From Nipponacmea schrenckii (taxonomy: Eukaryota; Mollusca; Gastropoda; Lottiidae), in assembly GCA_030562195.1 (NCBI GenBank), contig JAUJPP010000003.1, positions 43,530,602-43,594,601 on the forward strand: a stretch of 64,000 bases of DNA. Direction: 5' to 3'. Below are positions 37,401 through 48,826 of the stretch, one piece after another. Every line of letters begins with the position of its first letter. Within the stretch, counting starts at the first letter, position 1. The notes beneath the pieces are model-generated. The model had not been told where the DNA came from and ran no database searches. It was given only the letters and a program-made list of their open reading frames with translations. A program made the position numbers and the translations under genes.

Positions 37401-38973
37401 GCATAAAACCTATAATTGTTAGTTGACAAATACATTGAAGTTTTCAAATGTGAAATCGAAATCGAACTGCAAATAAACTTGCTTAAGCAAAAAAACCTCA
37501 ACTTCCGGTTCTGACTTCCAGTCAGAGATAGAACTTCCGGTTTTGTTTTATTTTAAGATCATTCTAAGATTTAGATTTAGAATTTCTGTACCTTTTACCA
37601 GTTTGTCTGCAAACTCATCCGAAAATCGCAAAAAAAAAAAAAAAAAAAAAAATCCGACCGATTACAATACGTTTTGGACCAAAGTCGAAATACGTAAAAA
37701 AAGCCCTTCTTGCATACATGATTTTTTGTTAGTTTAATCATAAGCTTCATTTTCAGATAAATCTCTACACCTTACATCTTGTAATAAAGGTAAGATAGCT
37801 TGCCAGGCAAGGTAACATACACCCACTTCAGCAAACAGAATATTCCACGTTTTTTCATTTAATCCAGGGCAATAACTCATAAACCGACATCTGGAATGGC
37901 ACCATTTTTTAACTTGTCCGAGATGTTATTTAGATGAATACACATACCAAGTTTCATTCAAATCGGATAAAAACTCTGGCCTGTATCACATACACAAGTA
38001 ATTGTTGACGGATGGACGGGCGGACGGACCGACGGATGGACAGGGGTGATACCAATATACGTCCACATTTTCATGTGGGCGTATGAAAAGTATACACTTC
38101 CACTGCCAGAATCACAGATTCTTTTAGAATTCCCTCAAAGAAGTTTATATTTAAAAAGTCAATTATGAAAGAGAAATTCATGTATTTACCCAGGAAAATG
38201 TGTTTGAATATATTTAATAGAACCATAAGATACATCCAATCCACCAAGACATAATGCTAGTACTATAGTTATTGTAAATAGTAAACTCATTGATGATGCT
38301 GGGTAGATGCCATTATGGAAACTATTCTGTAAATCAAATAAGACAAGATACTGGTAACAGAGTGTTTAATAACTAAAATACAAATTTTCTCATTCAAATT
38401 CTTTAAAGGATCATCAAGATAAATTCCAAATTGGATTCCTATATTGCATCCACAGGGCTATATAGCCTATTATGTATTATTTATATTAAAGATATATATA
38501 ATATATTATAACCTTCTTTAAGATGTGGTAAAATTTCTAGCCTCTTTTGGGTCTCAAAACCAAATTTTAATATTTATTCCCTTGGAGCTTCCAATATCTA
38601 GTTTCACTATTTCATTTCATTGACCTACTCTAGTTTGCTAAGCTCTACATATGAACTGAACTCGTCAACAGCAACCAATAAGGAACAAGTCATTCAAGAT
38701 GTAAACACATAAAGGATAAAAAGTATTTTCAATTTATCTCTGGACAGTTTTCCTTTTACAAATCTGTCCCATTTTCCTAACATTGAAATATCTATGTATA
38801 ATTTAAGAAAAATTATGATAGATTATAATTACCTTTATTCTATGTATTTTCCTATTCCATGACAAAACTCCACTGTGAAATACAGCCCATAAAGCTTCAT
38901 GATTAACAGCTACATTGACTCCATCAGGTGTAACTGAGAAAGAGAAGGCAACGGCAGCGTGTGCCTCTGCCAT
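28423..38973 (-). CDS. CPT1: Carnitine O-palmitoyltransferase 1 (CPT1), complete
   Basis: Transfers long-chain acyl groups from CoA to carnitine at the mitochondrial outer membrane, the rate-limiting step of fatty-acid import. Exons: 38833-38973, 38190-38326, 36390-36567, 35907-36008, 35308-35445, 35025-35102, 34750-34857, 34300-34384, 33729-33843, 33342-33498, 33115-33162, 32961-32969, 32283-32390, 32118-32143, 31913-31978 (or 31450-31512), 31066-31153, 30616-30780, 30235-30369, 29702-29890, 29199-29276, 28769-28861, 28423-28491. They join in phase to 770 residues, as in animal CPT1. The N-terminus ([10 protein letters not shown]) carries the regulatory segment; two membrane segments lie in exons 2 and 3. 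The catalytic His is in AEHSW (residue 475). Further CPT landmarks are [33 protein letters not shown] and [15 protein letters not shown]. Malonyl-CoA control is expected from the family. Oddities: splice-site array, alternative exons, microexon (separate entries). Confidence 0.96.
31450..31512 (-). other. CPT1: CPT1 alternative exon B (63 nt)
   Basis: Encodes [18 protein letters not shown] sequence ending DDRELG. The acceptor is AATAG|GGG and the donor TTAGG|GTAACA. Start and end phases equal those of exon A at 31913-31978, so either can sit between the AEHSW exon and the [10 protein letters not shown] exon, but both together would duplicate the block. Confidence 0.85.
31913..31978 (-). other. 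CPT1: CPT1 alternative exon A (66 nt)
   Basis: Encodes [15 protein letters not shown] followed by SEDNLILG, closest to the canonical CPT1 sequence after the catalytic His. The acceptor is TTTTAACAG|GGC and the donor TTAGG|GTAAAG. It has a homologous partner at 31450-31512. Confidence 0.88.
32961..32969 (-). other. CPT1: CPT1 9-nt microexon
   Basis: AATGTCGAG (Asn-Val-Glu) is flanked by TTTTCTTTACAG and GTATTTTG, a good acceptor and donor. The exons before (33115-33162) and after (32283-32390) are both phase 0, so inclusion adds three residues in a loop of variable length in CPT1 proteins, and skipping keeps the frame. Confidence 0.55.
34022..34250 (+). repeat. Dispersed repeat of the 'TTTACGTCC' type in CPT1 intron
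   Basis: Starts GGAGTTTTACGTCCTACTTT and has GGGCTAACGAAGACGGGC, GTGCACAGCCTGTAGCAC and CACGGGGCCACGG. Its base composition is much richer in G+C than the intron around it. I recall similar stretches scattered in mollusc genomes but give no name. Confidence 0.5.
35390..35880 (-). repeat. CPT1: Seven-copy tandem array of a CPT1 3' splice site and exon start
   Basis: The unit is 72 bp: 21 nt of intron end (ATGTTTATATTATGTTTTCAG) fused to the first 51 nt of the exon (TATTTATTATCTGTAAGACC onwards). Exon-start equivalents lie at 35445 (the true exon), 35517, 35589, 35661, 35733, 35797 and 35869. Six spacings are 72 bp except one of 64 bp (8-nt deletion). Because 72 is a multiple of three the copies at 35445-35733 read through in one frame as [17 protein letters not shown] repeats of 24 residues. 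Confidence 0.93.
36571..36597. repeat. Poly-A/T tract next to CPT1 acceptor
   Basis: An uninterrupted run of about 26 A on + supplies the polypyrimidine tract for the CPT1 exon starting at 36567 (minus strand). A second poly-A run lies at about 37630-37652. Confidence 0.8.
36650..37010 (+). repeat. Two direct copies of a ~180-bp segment
   Basis: The phrases TAGACAATATATT(A/G)AATAT, CAAAG(G)TCAT and CTTCCGTA(A/G)C(G/C)GTTAAA recur in order at about 36670-36755 and 36850-36930 inside a CPT1 intron. Probably repeat-derived. Confidence 0.5.
37795..38093 (-). mobile_element. Hairpin-ended dispersed element, copy 3 (short, complete)
   Basis: About 300 bp, flanked by AAGATAGCTTGCCAGGCAAGG on the left and CATGTGGGCGTATGAAAAG on the right (family termini in reverse orientation). 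ATACACCCAC at 37818-37827 pairs with GTGGGCGTAT at 38075-38084. The microsatellite GGACGGGCGGACGGACCG is next to the right end. It carries a single internal unit. It lies in the second CPT1 intron. Confidence 0.78.
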
Positions 38974-41023
38974 GATTTCAGCTTGTAAACCTCTTTATAT
39001 CCTGATTTCTAAAAAAAACAATATAAATAAATATATACATATATCTGTAATATCAAAAACAACATTCAATTTAATAGTAGATAAGTAGATATGTGTGTCA
39101 GATTCAATAATGTTTTTTCTTAAATGACCAATTCAATAGATTCTGATTTTGCTTTATCATTAGAGATCAAGTCACTATTTATGACCAGGAACACAATTAA
39201 TCATTCACAAATCATTAAGCTGCTAATATCATTTAGATGTATCGTAGCTTATATGGAATCGACCTTGTATTCCAGATAAATTCCTTAAGTTAGATGGCAG
39301 CCAACATTTACAGTATTTAATATCTAACTTAAATCAAACAGTAATTTAGCAACATTCTCAAAAATCAGGAAACTGAAAATTAAACATAAGCCAAAGACAA
39401 TAAACCACAGAACAAAATGGTGTTCATATTGTACTGTTTGATTCAAACCTGTATCAATGTCACCCAGGTTATAAACTACAACAAGACATTTACCAGGTAA
39501 CTCCTTAATTACATAACATTACATAGTAATGTTTTAACCTAAGGCTAGATTATAGGATTTCTAGTATCTCATTTGATTAAAACTCTGGTGGGTCTAATCA
39601 TGTCTAACTTGTTTATATCTTTATATTTTATGTCCAAAAGGCTTATAAGTTCTAGTTCTTTTTTAGAATAATATTATATTATAATAAGAGAAAAAAAAAC
39701 ATATATTTAATACCATAATAGGCTACATATTCTAATACCAATAACTCTCCAAGAGACAGGTGAACAAGGCAAAATTTTAAGGATACTTGGAAGTAAATCT
39801 TTCAAACTTATCATGATTTTATTATGATTTCTTTTTAGTAATAAGCTTAAGGCTACAATGCATCAAAAGATTGATATATTTAAAACCTAACGATTCAATT
39901 TCAGGCCTAAAAAGCTTATTGATAATAATAATACATCATTAGCTTACCAAGACCATACTCCCATAATTCATGTTTTTAGATCCTGTTTAAATTCTAGGCC
40001 TACTGTTAATGCCAATGGACATTAATAAAATGCCAAATATAAGCCAGGAGAATAGAAAACTATAGAATAACACAAACCTTTAATATCTAAGATTTTGTTC
40101 TAGTAGTGTACATACACAGTCATAGCATAGGTAGTACAACTTATGCTACCAGTACCAGAATAGGCTTGAAGAAATAGTGTAGCTACTACACTACTGGTAG
40201 CCTATATTTAAATGAAATCAATCAATATGTGTAACAATTAAAGGTCAGAAGATCAATTGATCTACAATATAATCAAATTTAAATCATGAAATTAAAATTG
40301 ATGCAATTAACCACAGACAGAATATAAATTGTGGCCTGATTAATATACTAACCATCCAAGGATCAAAGTCCACACTGCTGAGTAGGTCAACCATAACCAG
40401 ACCGATCAAGGGACACAACTCTTAATTCTAATCTAGTTACTAACAAACAAGCTTATTAAATGTCTTTATTTAAAAAAAAAAGCTAGAAAACCATGTGAAA
40501 CTCACTGAAAAAATTAATATTTCATTGATCAAATATCCTTAAAAAACCGAAGATTGTTGCAACAGCTGAAATGTGAATAGAGTTGCGTTTCCTTCAATGA
40601 CCCAAATATTATAACTAAGACATTCACAACATTGCTTATTTCATGGGTGAAACAACTTCAAAGTCTATGATCATGCTATAAACTTTACCTTAATATTTGA
40701 TGTATTCAAAAACAATTCTTCTATCTTTAAAACTAATTTTGCAAGTTGTCTTTAGTGCAATTTTCACCTTGTCTAACCTTGTTTGATTGTTGCTGTGTTC
40801 TCTAAACCTTCGGAAAGTCAAATGAAATCTCGGACTCGAGCTTGTCGTTAAAGAATACGGTGCGTTCGAATTTAAGGCCTGTTCACATACCTTGAGTGAC
40901 ACGGGTGCAATAAAATGGTAGTACTGTTGTACATAAGAACATGGAGTTATAAGTGCCAGGGTGCTAGACATAGACTTTAACTGCAAAAGACTGACATAAC
41001 TACATAACAAAAGATACTAACTA
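38974..41023. other. CPT1 upstream region
   Basis: Upstream of the CPT1 start codon. An acceptor-like tract lies close before the ATG (TATAAAGAGGTTTACAAGC on minus), so a 5' UTR intron is possible. The minus-strand frame at 40690-41010 has no splice or homology support. No element can be named. Confidence 0.35.
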
Positions 41024-41523
41024 TTTAAAGGGGCACAATCTTGATTTTTAGGGGTCATTTTGGGCCTTTTTTACATTTAAACAGTAATCAGAAATACTCA
41101 AGCTCTAAGAAAATCGCAAAATACCTGGAAATATACCTCAAACAAAAAATTTCACTTTCCATTTTTTTCCCGTGCTGTACGCGGCTGGTCTCCAGTCAGT
41201 CTGAAAATTGTGTGTCCTGTTGACAAAGTCTACAATTGAAAATGCGTTGTAGTCCATTTGTATACATGACCGATATTGCACTACGGGAAGGATAACTCTT
41301 TGATTATCAAGACGAACCGTTTTCCAATATGGCGGGACGTTCATAATATCTTAAGACATTATGATTTTTCAAACACAGATAATTATGGATACACATGGAT
41401 TTGAAGGCTCAAATTTCAAAGGTAAGCTCTGTAGACTATTTCTGATTAGCTAAGCAAAAGATTTCATGTGTTTGAGGCTGTCGGATGATTGTCCGAAACA
41501 AATCAAGCCTGGGCCCCTTTAAA
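41024..41523. mobile_element. MITE-like element with TTTAAAGGGGC inverted ends
   Basis: TTTAAAGGGGC at 41024-41034 and its exact reverse complement GCCCCTTTAAA at 41513-41523 bound a 500-bp segment that differs in composition from its flanks. No transposase-like frame is present. Confidence 0.6.
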
Positions 41524-41741
41524 AACCAAGAAAGACGAATATTTCAGCGCAACCAAATTGGTTGCGCTATTTCACGATTTTTTTTCATACTTGGTCATAA
41601 AATAAACAGTAACTTATTCTAGGCTTTGGTCTTCTATCTCTCTGCGAAGGCAGAAAGGAACTCCGTGGTTGGGGAGGATAGGGAAAACTGGGACACCCCC
41701 GTGCCCGTGATATTTTTGACCAATACGTTTCTATGATACAT

Positions 41742-42866
41742 TTTTATACGCCCACATGAATATGTTATTGTCGTCACCGATGTCCGTCTGTCGGTCCGTC
41801 AACATTTGTTGTAGACACTATAGAAGCTACAATTTTATATGGATCTTAATGAAACTTGGTATGAGCATTGGAATTGGTAAGACTGCGGTCAAGTTCGATT
41901 TTGAAAGATTTTTCGATGAACGGTTTTTTTAGAGAGCCCCTGCCTCTATATTTGTTGTAGACACAATAGAAGCAACAATTGTCAATGGATTTGAATGAAA
42001 CTTGGTGTTAGGGTGTATTGAGACGAGTCTCAATGAAAGTACTGGCCTAGGTCACAAAACAATAGATACGCTTATTGATTTGTGCGAGCATTAATTATTA
42101 GTAATTTTGTTAAGGAGACACAAGCACGCACACACATACACATAAACAGATACTCCGATATAAAGTATTTGGTATGAATGGCACCAGTCCTAAAATAAGA
42201 ATTTCCTGAAATCTAACTTAGAAATTGATTAATATATTGATATCAACAATCAAAAAAATGGTGTGAGCATTAGAATTGATAAGACGGCGGTCAAGTTCGA
42301 ATTTGACGATTTTTCAACGAACGGTTTTTGAGTTATTGCACTTGACTTAGTTAAATCACGTCAAATTTATAGTTGATGCAATAGAAGCTACACTTTTCAA
42401 TGGATTTGATTGAAACATGGTATGTGAATTGGAATTGATAAGGCGGTGTTCAAGTTTTGAATTTGAGGATTTTTCGATAAACGGTTCTTAGTAAAATCGC
42501 GTCAAAATGGTATTGTTGATGCAATAAAACCTACAGTTTTCAAGGATTTTGATGAAACTGTGTGAGCATTGGAATTGATCAGACCTCAGTCAAGTTTGAA
42601 TTTGACAATTTTTCAATGAACGGTTTTGAGTTATTGCCCTTGACTTAGTAAAATTGCTTCAAAATTCTATTGTTGTTACAATAAGAAGATTCAATTTTCA
42701 AAGGATTTGATTGATAAGACAGTAGTCAAGTTTGAATATGACGACTTTTTTGAATGAATGGTTTTTGAGTTTTGCCCTTAACTTCAAATCCAGTTAATGT
42801 TTTTCAAATTCAATGCTGCTAGTGGGCGTATGTTACCTTGCCTGGCAAGCTATCTTAGTTTATTTT
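41742..42866 (+). mobile_element. Hairpin-ended dispersed element, copy 4 (expanded)
   Basis: The left end ATACGCCCACATG (41746) and right end GTGGGCGTAT followed by CTTGCCTGGCAAG (42832-42849) are both intact. About six degenerate internal units of 120-165 bp each repeat GAAACTTGGT(A/G)TGAGCATTG, GTCAAGTTCGA and GAGTTATTGCCCTTGAC. The run around 42050-42240 is interrupted by unrelated sequence. Confidence 0.8.
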
Positions 42867-43241
42867 CAGCGCTACCTTAATTCAAGGCCTTAGTAACAGA
42901 TTTGTAGATGGGATTCTTTAAGTATAGTGAAATAAAGTTTATTTTTTCAAAATTACTTCTTTTGTAATAGTGACATTATATTTGTCACAGTCGGTGCGTA
43001 TCGCGATAGGAAAATTATGAAGACAAAGTCATTTATCTACAATTCATTTTTATATACTAGGCTCTTCGACAACTTGCCCGCAATTCCGTTATAGGAGAAG
43101 AAGGCTTGCTCATAGCATTTGCCCATAGATTCGAGAAAATGCTGATTGTGACTTCCTGTTTCGAATGGACTATTATAGCCTCCCTTGAAACATTCGAACT
43201 CTTTTGTGCAGGAAATCAATTTCTGTCATTAAAAGTTAAAT
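42867..43241. promoter_or_regulatory. DNAJC8 upstream region
   Basis: The 375 bp before the DNAJC8 start codon, after the end of the dispersed element. It should hold the promoter and 5' UTR. I see no specific element beyond the sequence AATATGGCGGATG around the start codon. Confidence 0.3.
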
Positions 43242-46200
43242 ATGGCGGATGTAAATGCTGAAAATTCAGAAGGAGACAGTACTAGTAGTAGCCAACAACA
43301 GTCTACCTCTTCAGAAAAAAATGAAACGTTTAACGAATTCTATAGCGAAGTAATTTCTCTTCATTATTTAAAGAGTACTAGATCAAATAAGAATTTAGTA
43401 TATAATAAAATTTATTGCATCCAAAACCTACATTATTATGAATATAGAAGAAAGTCTTTTAAAAATAATATGATGCCACTTATTAGATCTAGTTCGAAAC
43501 TTGCTGACTCTTTTCCCAACCTCTGATAGCTATTTGACAGATATGGCTGAGGGAGAGTCAGAATAACTAGACACCTAAAACAGGGGTTTTAAACGTATTT
43601 ACATAACTCAAATCCACCAAACTTTGATTTATTTAGAAAGATGAATGTTTTTGTAGTTCAATCACCTCCATCATTATCCCCATACAACTATGATCATTTC
43701 AATCGCTCTTTGGCCATTTCAAATTGCTCTCACATTCAAAATTCCTACTTCACTGGGTCATGATGCTTTTTTCGTTTCTATAAAGTGACCCTGTAACACC
43801 TGAATTCTTTTGAGATGGCGACTGAGCGATTGAATTTCTTGAAAAATACTTTGATGCAACCGTAGGTGTGCCATGAGAATGCAAATGATTAACAAAAAAA
43901 TAAAGGATGTAAAGCAGTAGTACAAAATATTGTTCTTGTTCTTTTCTGAACTATGGTTCTTAGCCTCAGCCAGAGTTATAGTTTATAACTTATGAAAGTA
44001 TAGCCTTATGAAAATAAAAAATAAATCAAAGTAAACAATTTTCACCTATAGGTATTTTGTGTGCCTAAGGGAAAATTAAATTTCATGTTAGGGATCAAAA
44101 TAGATCATCTACTTTTATGACATAAAATAGGCAATTTTGACCCATTTCATTAAAGAAATATTTTTTCTGAAATTTAGCCCTGGGCTTAACCCTTTAACTG
44201 CCGAATATATTTTGAGAAAATTGACATTTTGTGTGACCTTTTTTAAACAGAATTTCGCTCAAAAACTGCGGGATGTAGGTGCTTAGTGTCATTGAATAAA
44301 ATGTTCAGTGATAATTGTATGTTACCATGGATATATTAATTTTTGTGACGTCATCATATTGTGACGTCATAATGACGTCACCTTGACATCCTATGTTCAA
44401 AATCTGAAATTAGTAGATTTTTGTCAAAACATGGATTATTCATCAATTTTTAAGTGTATGAATACTTGTATTTTACAATGGCACTGTTTATTTGCAACTT
44501 GTGTAAAAAAAAATAGAATCATATCATTGCAACAATTGGATTATTTTATTCAATAAAGAAAATTAATAGAAGGGATAAAACATTTTATCATCAACACGAT
44601 ATCAGAAATAAACTTCTTGTAAATCAAGTACAGGAATTTGAATACAACTTTCATCATTATTATCATCAACATTTTCCGAATCCGATGGCTAGTCGTTTTC
44701 AGATGGCAAAAATTTGCCCTAAGAGTCACTATCAGCATAGTTATAACAGCTTCAACATTCAATTTTCGGACCATTTTACATCAAACTACAACCATTTTCA
44801 ATACAAATTTGATTGTAAAACATGACAGCGAAATGTTTACATTGACGACTGCTATGTAGGTCACCTGCTGCGGTTCAATAACCATCATTAGAGCTGTAAT
44901 TTTCGTATCTATCTACAGCGTAATGACGCCATGTTCACCCAAATTTTATGACGTCTTTCCAAAAAATTACCGATTTTCAATCAAAATGTTTAGAATTTTT
45001 AATAGAACAAACATGCATTTTTTTTTGTTTACAAATTACAATGGATATCGAAACCATGTTTTAATCATATCATCAACGTCTTTATAGCCGCAGTTTCGTA
45101 TTAATTTAAAGTTGTGGTCGTATGGGTAGAATGTCGCAATATTGCGACCGTGACAGTTAAGGGGTTAAATACTAGAGGTGGTAAAGTACAACAAAACTTT
45201 GTTCTTTTTAACTTTTAATGAAATGAACTTTTTCCCAGAAACATCTTTTCAAAACATAACTTTAGCGTGAGAGAACACTTAAATGCCTCCTCCTTGAGCA
45301 TTTTAGTTGTCCCTTCTCATATGTCACTCCTCATCACTACCATCTGTAATTACCTCGAAAAGTTTGTCACTGAAGTACTCTGACTAAAACTAAGGGCAGG
45401 GCTAAATATGTGGATTCCTTGTAGTTTGATTGGTTCAAGTTGGATGATTCTGTGCTGTTGGTTTGGTTGTTAATATAGTATACTATATTTTTATAGGTTA
45501 AAGCCATAGAAGAGAGAGATTCAGTTTTAACTTCCAAACAACAGATAGACAGATTAAACCGACCAGGCTCAACTTACTTTAATCTCAACCCATTTGATGT
45601 AAGTTAAAGTGTTTAAATTTCTACTATCAAAACATACATAACTTCTTTAACATATAGGTACATAACATTTCAACAATAAAACTATTCAAACATTTATCCT
45701 TTAAATATTTGTTAACAATATGTTTCTAATATTCAGATTGCTTAGAAGAAAGAAAGCGAAATTCAATTTTTTTAATTGTAAACTTTATTATTGTTAGGTT
45801 TTACAAATTGACCCAGACACACCACTAGCAGCAGTCAAGAAAAGATATCGACAGGTATGCTATATTTGCGTTTTCAAGATGAATATTCATTATACATCAT
45901 ATTTGATGGATTATTTTTTGTACATTTCTAACTGCATTTACTAAATTGGTTTAGACTAAGAAAAATTTGTTTCTGTTAAATATACATGCTATATTGTTTT
46001 GTAGATGTCTATACTGGTCCATCCTGATAAAAATCCAGATGATATAGAGAGAGCACAGAAAACATTTGATGGTATGAATTATTTACTTTTAAAAAGTTAT
46101 GTTTCATATTGGTCTTAAATTGGCATTAAAAAACAAATACTTGAAAAATTATATATGGGGAAACTTCAAAAGCTTCCAAGGATTCATTGATAAAAGTACA

Positions 46201-48111
46201 CTTAACTCAAATTTTGTTATTTTTAAGACATATAGGGTGAAACCCCTCTAAACTGGCACCCATTGGTCTACTTAAACATAGTAAAATCCCTGGTCATATT
46301 TGGTCTACAAAAGCATAATAATAAGTAAATGTTATAATCTGTTAAAGATTATAATATAATGATTCAATCAGGACATGTGATATTGTGATATTGCATCTTG
46401 GAATAGACATAAAGTTTAAGTATTCAAGAATGGTCAATATGAGTATATATTCATCAGTAAACATAAAGTCATAAAGTAATAGAATCGCTGTAAAATCAGG
46501 AAAACACACAAAACTTAGTTATTATTGAAAAACGGTTAATCAATTTATTTAGCGTTTTTAATATATATTTATTATATGGTTTAAAGAGGCTACAGGTTTT
46601 TGGTTGTTTTTTTTTTCATTTTTACATTACCTTATGGAAGTTTTTCTTTCCTGCTGTACACAGATCAAGTTTTTATCTTATAGCTTTGAACAAGGCATAT
46701 AAAACATTAGAAAATGAAGAAGGTATGAAGAGATGTCAAGAAATAGTAGAAGAAGCTAAAACAAGAACAGATGACATGGTAAGCAAATACTAGAGGGTTT
46801 TTATGATAGTCAATTTTATTTATTTTATTTTCTTAAACCATTACATGTGTCACAGATGTGTTATATAGTATTCCATGGGTGAACATGACTTACTGTATAG
46901 CTGTGTAAGCTTACTTATTTCTTATCTTCTTTTAGATTAAACAGAAGAAGAAACAATTAAAGAAAGATGGAAAAGCAATAGATATGCCTGAAGATAATAT
47001 AGAAAAGGTTAGTATGTAATTTCACCCCAAATTATATGTGGTCATTATTGAAAAAGTTCTTAATTTATAAATGTGTCTATAATATTTATATTTGTTGTGC
47101 CTTACTTTCTGAAATAAAACATTAACCAACAAAATTTCTGTACATTTTGTGCTTGATGGATTGTGAAACTGAAGGTATTTTTTATCATCAAAATATATTT
47201 TTTGGGTATTTTTGTAGTATAAACATTCAGTGTATGTTCAGACGTGTAAATTATTTGCTGATTTAGAAAGAATGAGAAGAGAAAAAGAAGCCAGAGAAAT
47301 GCATGATAAGTATGTTAGTTTTACATTCCTGTTGACTGAATTATAAATAGGCAGTTATTATTGTGAATCATTTTTCGTGCTCTTATTGTAAAGTCAATTC
47401 ATAAATCAGTTGATTGATAAGGAGAATAAAAGAAGCAATGAAAACAATCTTCTACAGAAACGGATTACACCACAAAACTTCTGGTTTGTAAAACAAAACA
47501 ATGCCTATCCTTATAGTGTGTATAATACATGAAACATTTTCATGCCATTTGCAATCTAACACATATTTAATATAGACATATGAAAAAATGTCACATTTTA
47601 GCAGGAAGCGTAAAATGAAGTTTTTATTTTGATTATTATACAGAAAGAGAAAGGCAGAGGAAGATGCAGAAGAAGCAGAAAAGAAGAAAATGCAGAAAGA
47701 ATGGGATAAAAATTTTGAGGTGATGATTTTAGATTGTAAACCATGGGGATTATATATGATGAAACTCAGCACAATAGTTTTCCAATTATTTCATAATCAT
47801 TGTTATAATTTTAATAATAAGAATAAAATTCCAAATCCATTTGGAAGCATTTGATGTTGAATATCGAAGCAACATACTTTGTATTTTAGAACTTCATGTT
47901 GAATAATTTGTACATATGGTATTGCCTGTCCTCATTAGCTAATGAGGTTAAAAAATAAAGTCTTTTGAATAACTACTGTATTATTCTGTTGTATATTTAG
48001 GCTTCCAGAACAGGTCGAGTTGATAGCTGGAGGAGTTTTAAATCTGGAGGAAAAGTAAAGAAACCAAAAGGATTTTTTCGCCCACCGAAACCTAAAGCAG
48101 AACAACGTTGA
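43242..48111 (+). CDS. DNAJC8: DnaJ homolog subfamily C member 8 (SPF31-like), complete
   Basis: Nine exons, 43242-43349, 45497-45598, 45798-45854, 46005-46071, 46684-46778, 46936-47007, 47218-47309, 47644-47719 and 48001-48111, join in phase to 259 residues (about 253 in the human protein). The order of features is the family's: a Ser/Gln-rich start, FYSE then VKAIEERDSVLTSKQQI, RPGSTYFNLNPFDVLQID, and the J domain with HPD in LVHPDKNPDD (His95). A highly charged helical C-terminus follows (KKKQLKKDGKA, then KEAREMHDK) and the basic tail GRVDSWRSF, ending FFRPPKPKAEQR. DNAJC8 is a nuclear J protein found with spliceosomes and binds SR-protein kinase; the J domain would stimulate HSP70. If the first intron were retained, the frame would end in it. 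No defect seen. Confidence 0.95.
44190..45164. mobile_element. piggyBac-like element, non-autonomous, in DNAJC8 intron 1
   Basis: TTAA at 44186-44189 and 45165-45168 flank ends beginning CCCTTTAACTGCCG (left) and CCCCTTAACTG (right, read inward). TTAA target duplications and CCCT-start termini are the hallmark of the piggyBac superfamily. The 975-bp interior has only a decayed acidic Ser/Asp/Asn-rich stretch on minus at about 44640-44700, with stops, so there is no working transposase. Confidence 0.78.
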
Positions 48112-48355
48112 AGAATAATTTGATGTTAATTTATGTTGTATGATTGTTTGAATATTGTTAGAGAATACAGTGAGAGAGAGATTATAGTTGTTTTATTGAT
48201 GATTGAGAGAGTGCTGGATTTTATCCTCTTAGGTGTCACATTACTCAGAACATTATCTCCGCCATTCAAACTTCCATCATCAGTTTTTACCTTAGCACGA
48301 AGTGTCTAAAAAGGAAAGCAACATCCAGAAATAAATTTAGTTTGATTACCAACTA
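48112..48355. other. DNAJC8 3' flank with an opposite-strand open stretch
   Basis: On the minus strand, TTTCCTTTTTAG|ACACTTCG is a convincing acceptor at about 48308. It opens a frame (LRAKVKTDDGSLNGGDN, then VTPKRIKS) that runs to a stop near 48133. It could be a terminal exon of an antisense gene or a chance frame; I could not find its partner exon with confidence. Confidence 0.3.
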
Positions 48356-48826
48356 AGGTAGCAACGATATTATGATTAATCGCCATTATCCGAATCAATA
48401 TCATATCGTATCATTCAAACTCAAATTATCGCATTATCGCGATGAAATACAATGCCATGAAAAATATACTTATCAGATATTGTGATAAGAATTTGTCATG
48501 AATATTTTCATATAGATCCCTTAATTTGTTCAAATCTTAATAGAAAATTTGACCAATGGGTAATTTAGAGTAATTTTATGATATTGATGGTCACTCAAAC
48601 CCAATCTGGCTATTGCCGAGGCAAAACATCTGATCTGACAGTTCCTAAGAATACTGATTTACATGGAGATTTGGAGTTCCAATGAACCTGATGCAGATAA
48701 AAACATTGAGATCACGATATTATACATATTATTTCCAGTATCATGATAATACAATTCATTGCGATATTTTCATTTTTTATATCGCGATTAATCATGATAT
48801 CTAAAAAACTGTTATTGTTGCTACCT
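48356..48826. mobile_element. TA-flanked TIR element (MITE, Tc1/mariner-like target site)
   Basis: AGGTAGCAAC at the left end and its reverse complement GTTGCTACCT at the right end are each bordered by TA. Arms extend imperfectly (ATGATTAATCGC versus its complement near 48781-48800). The 471-bp interior has no coding frame. It lies between DNAJC8 and CEP162. Confidence 0.65.

Noticed and set aside
43350..43526. Continuation of the DNAJC8 first-exon frame
   Set aside because: The frame runs into the intron after GAA|GTAATT; family alignment continues at 45497.
44550..44859. Frames on both strands within the piggyBac-like element
   Set aside because: Too short and hydrophobic/basic; no DDD transposase core.
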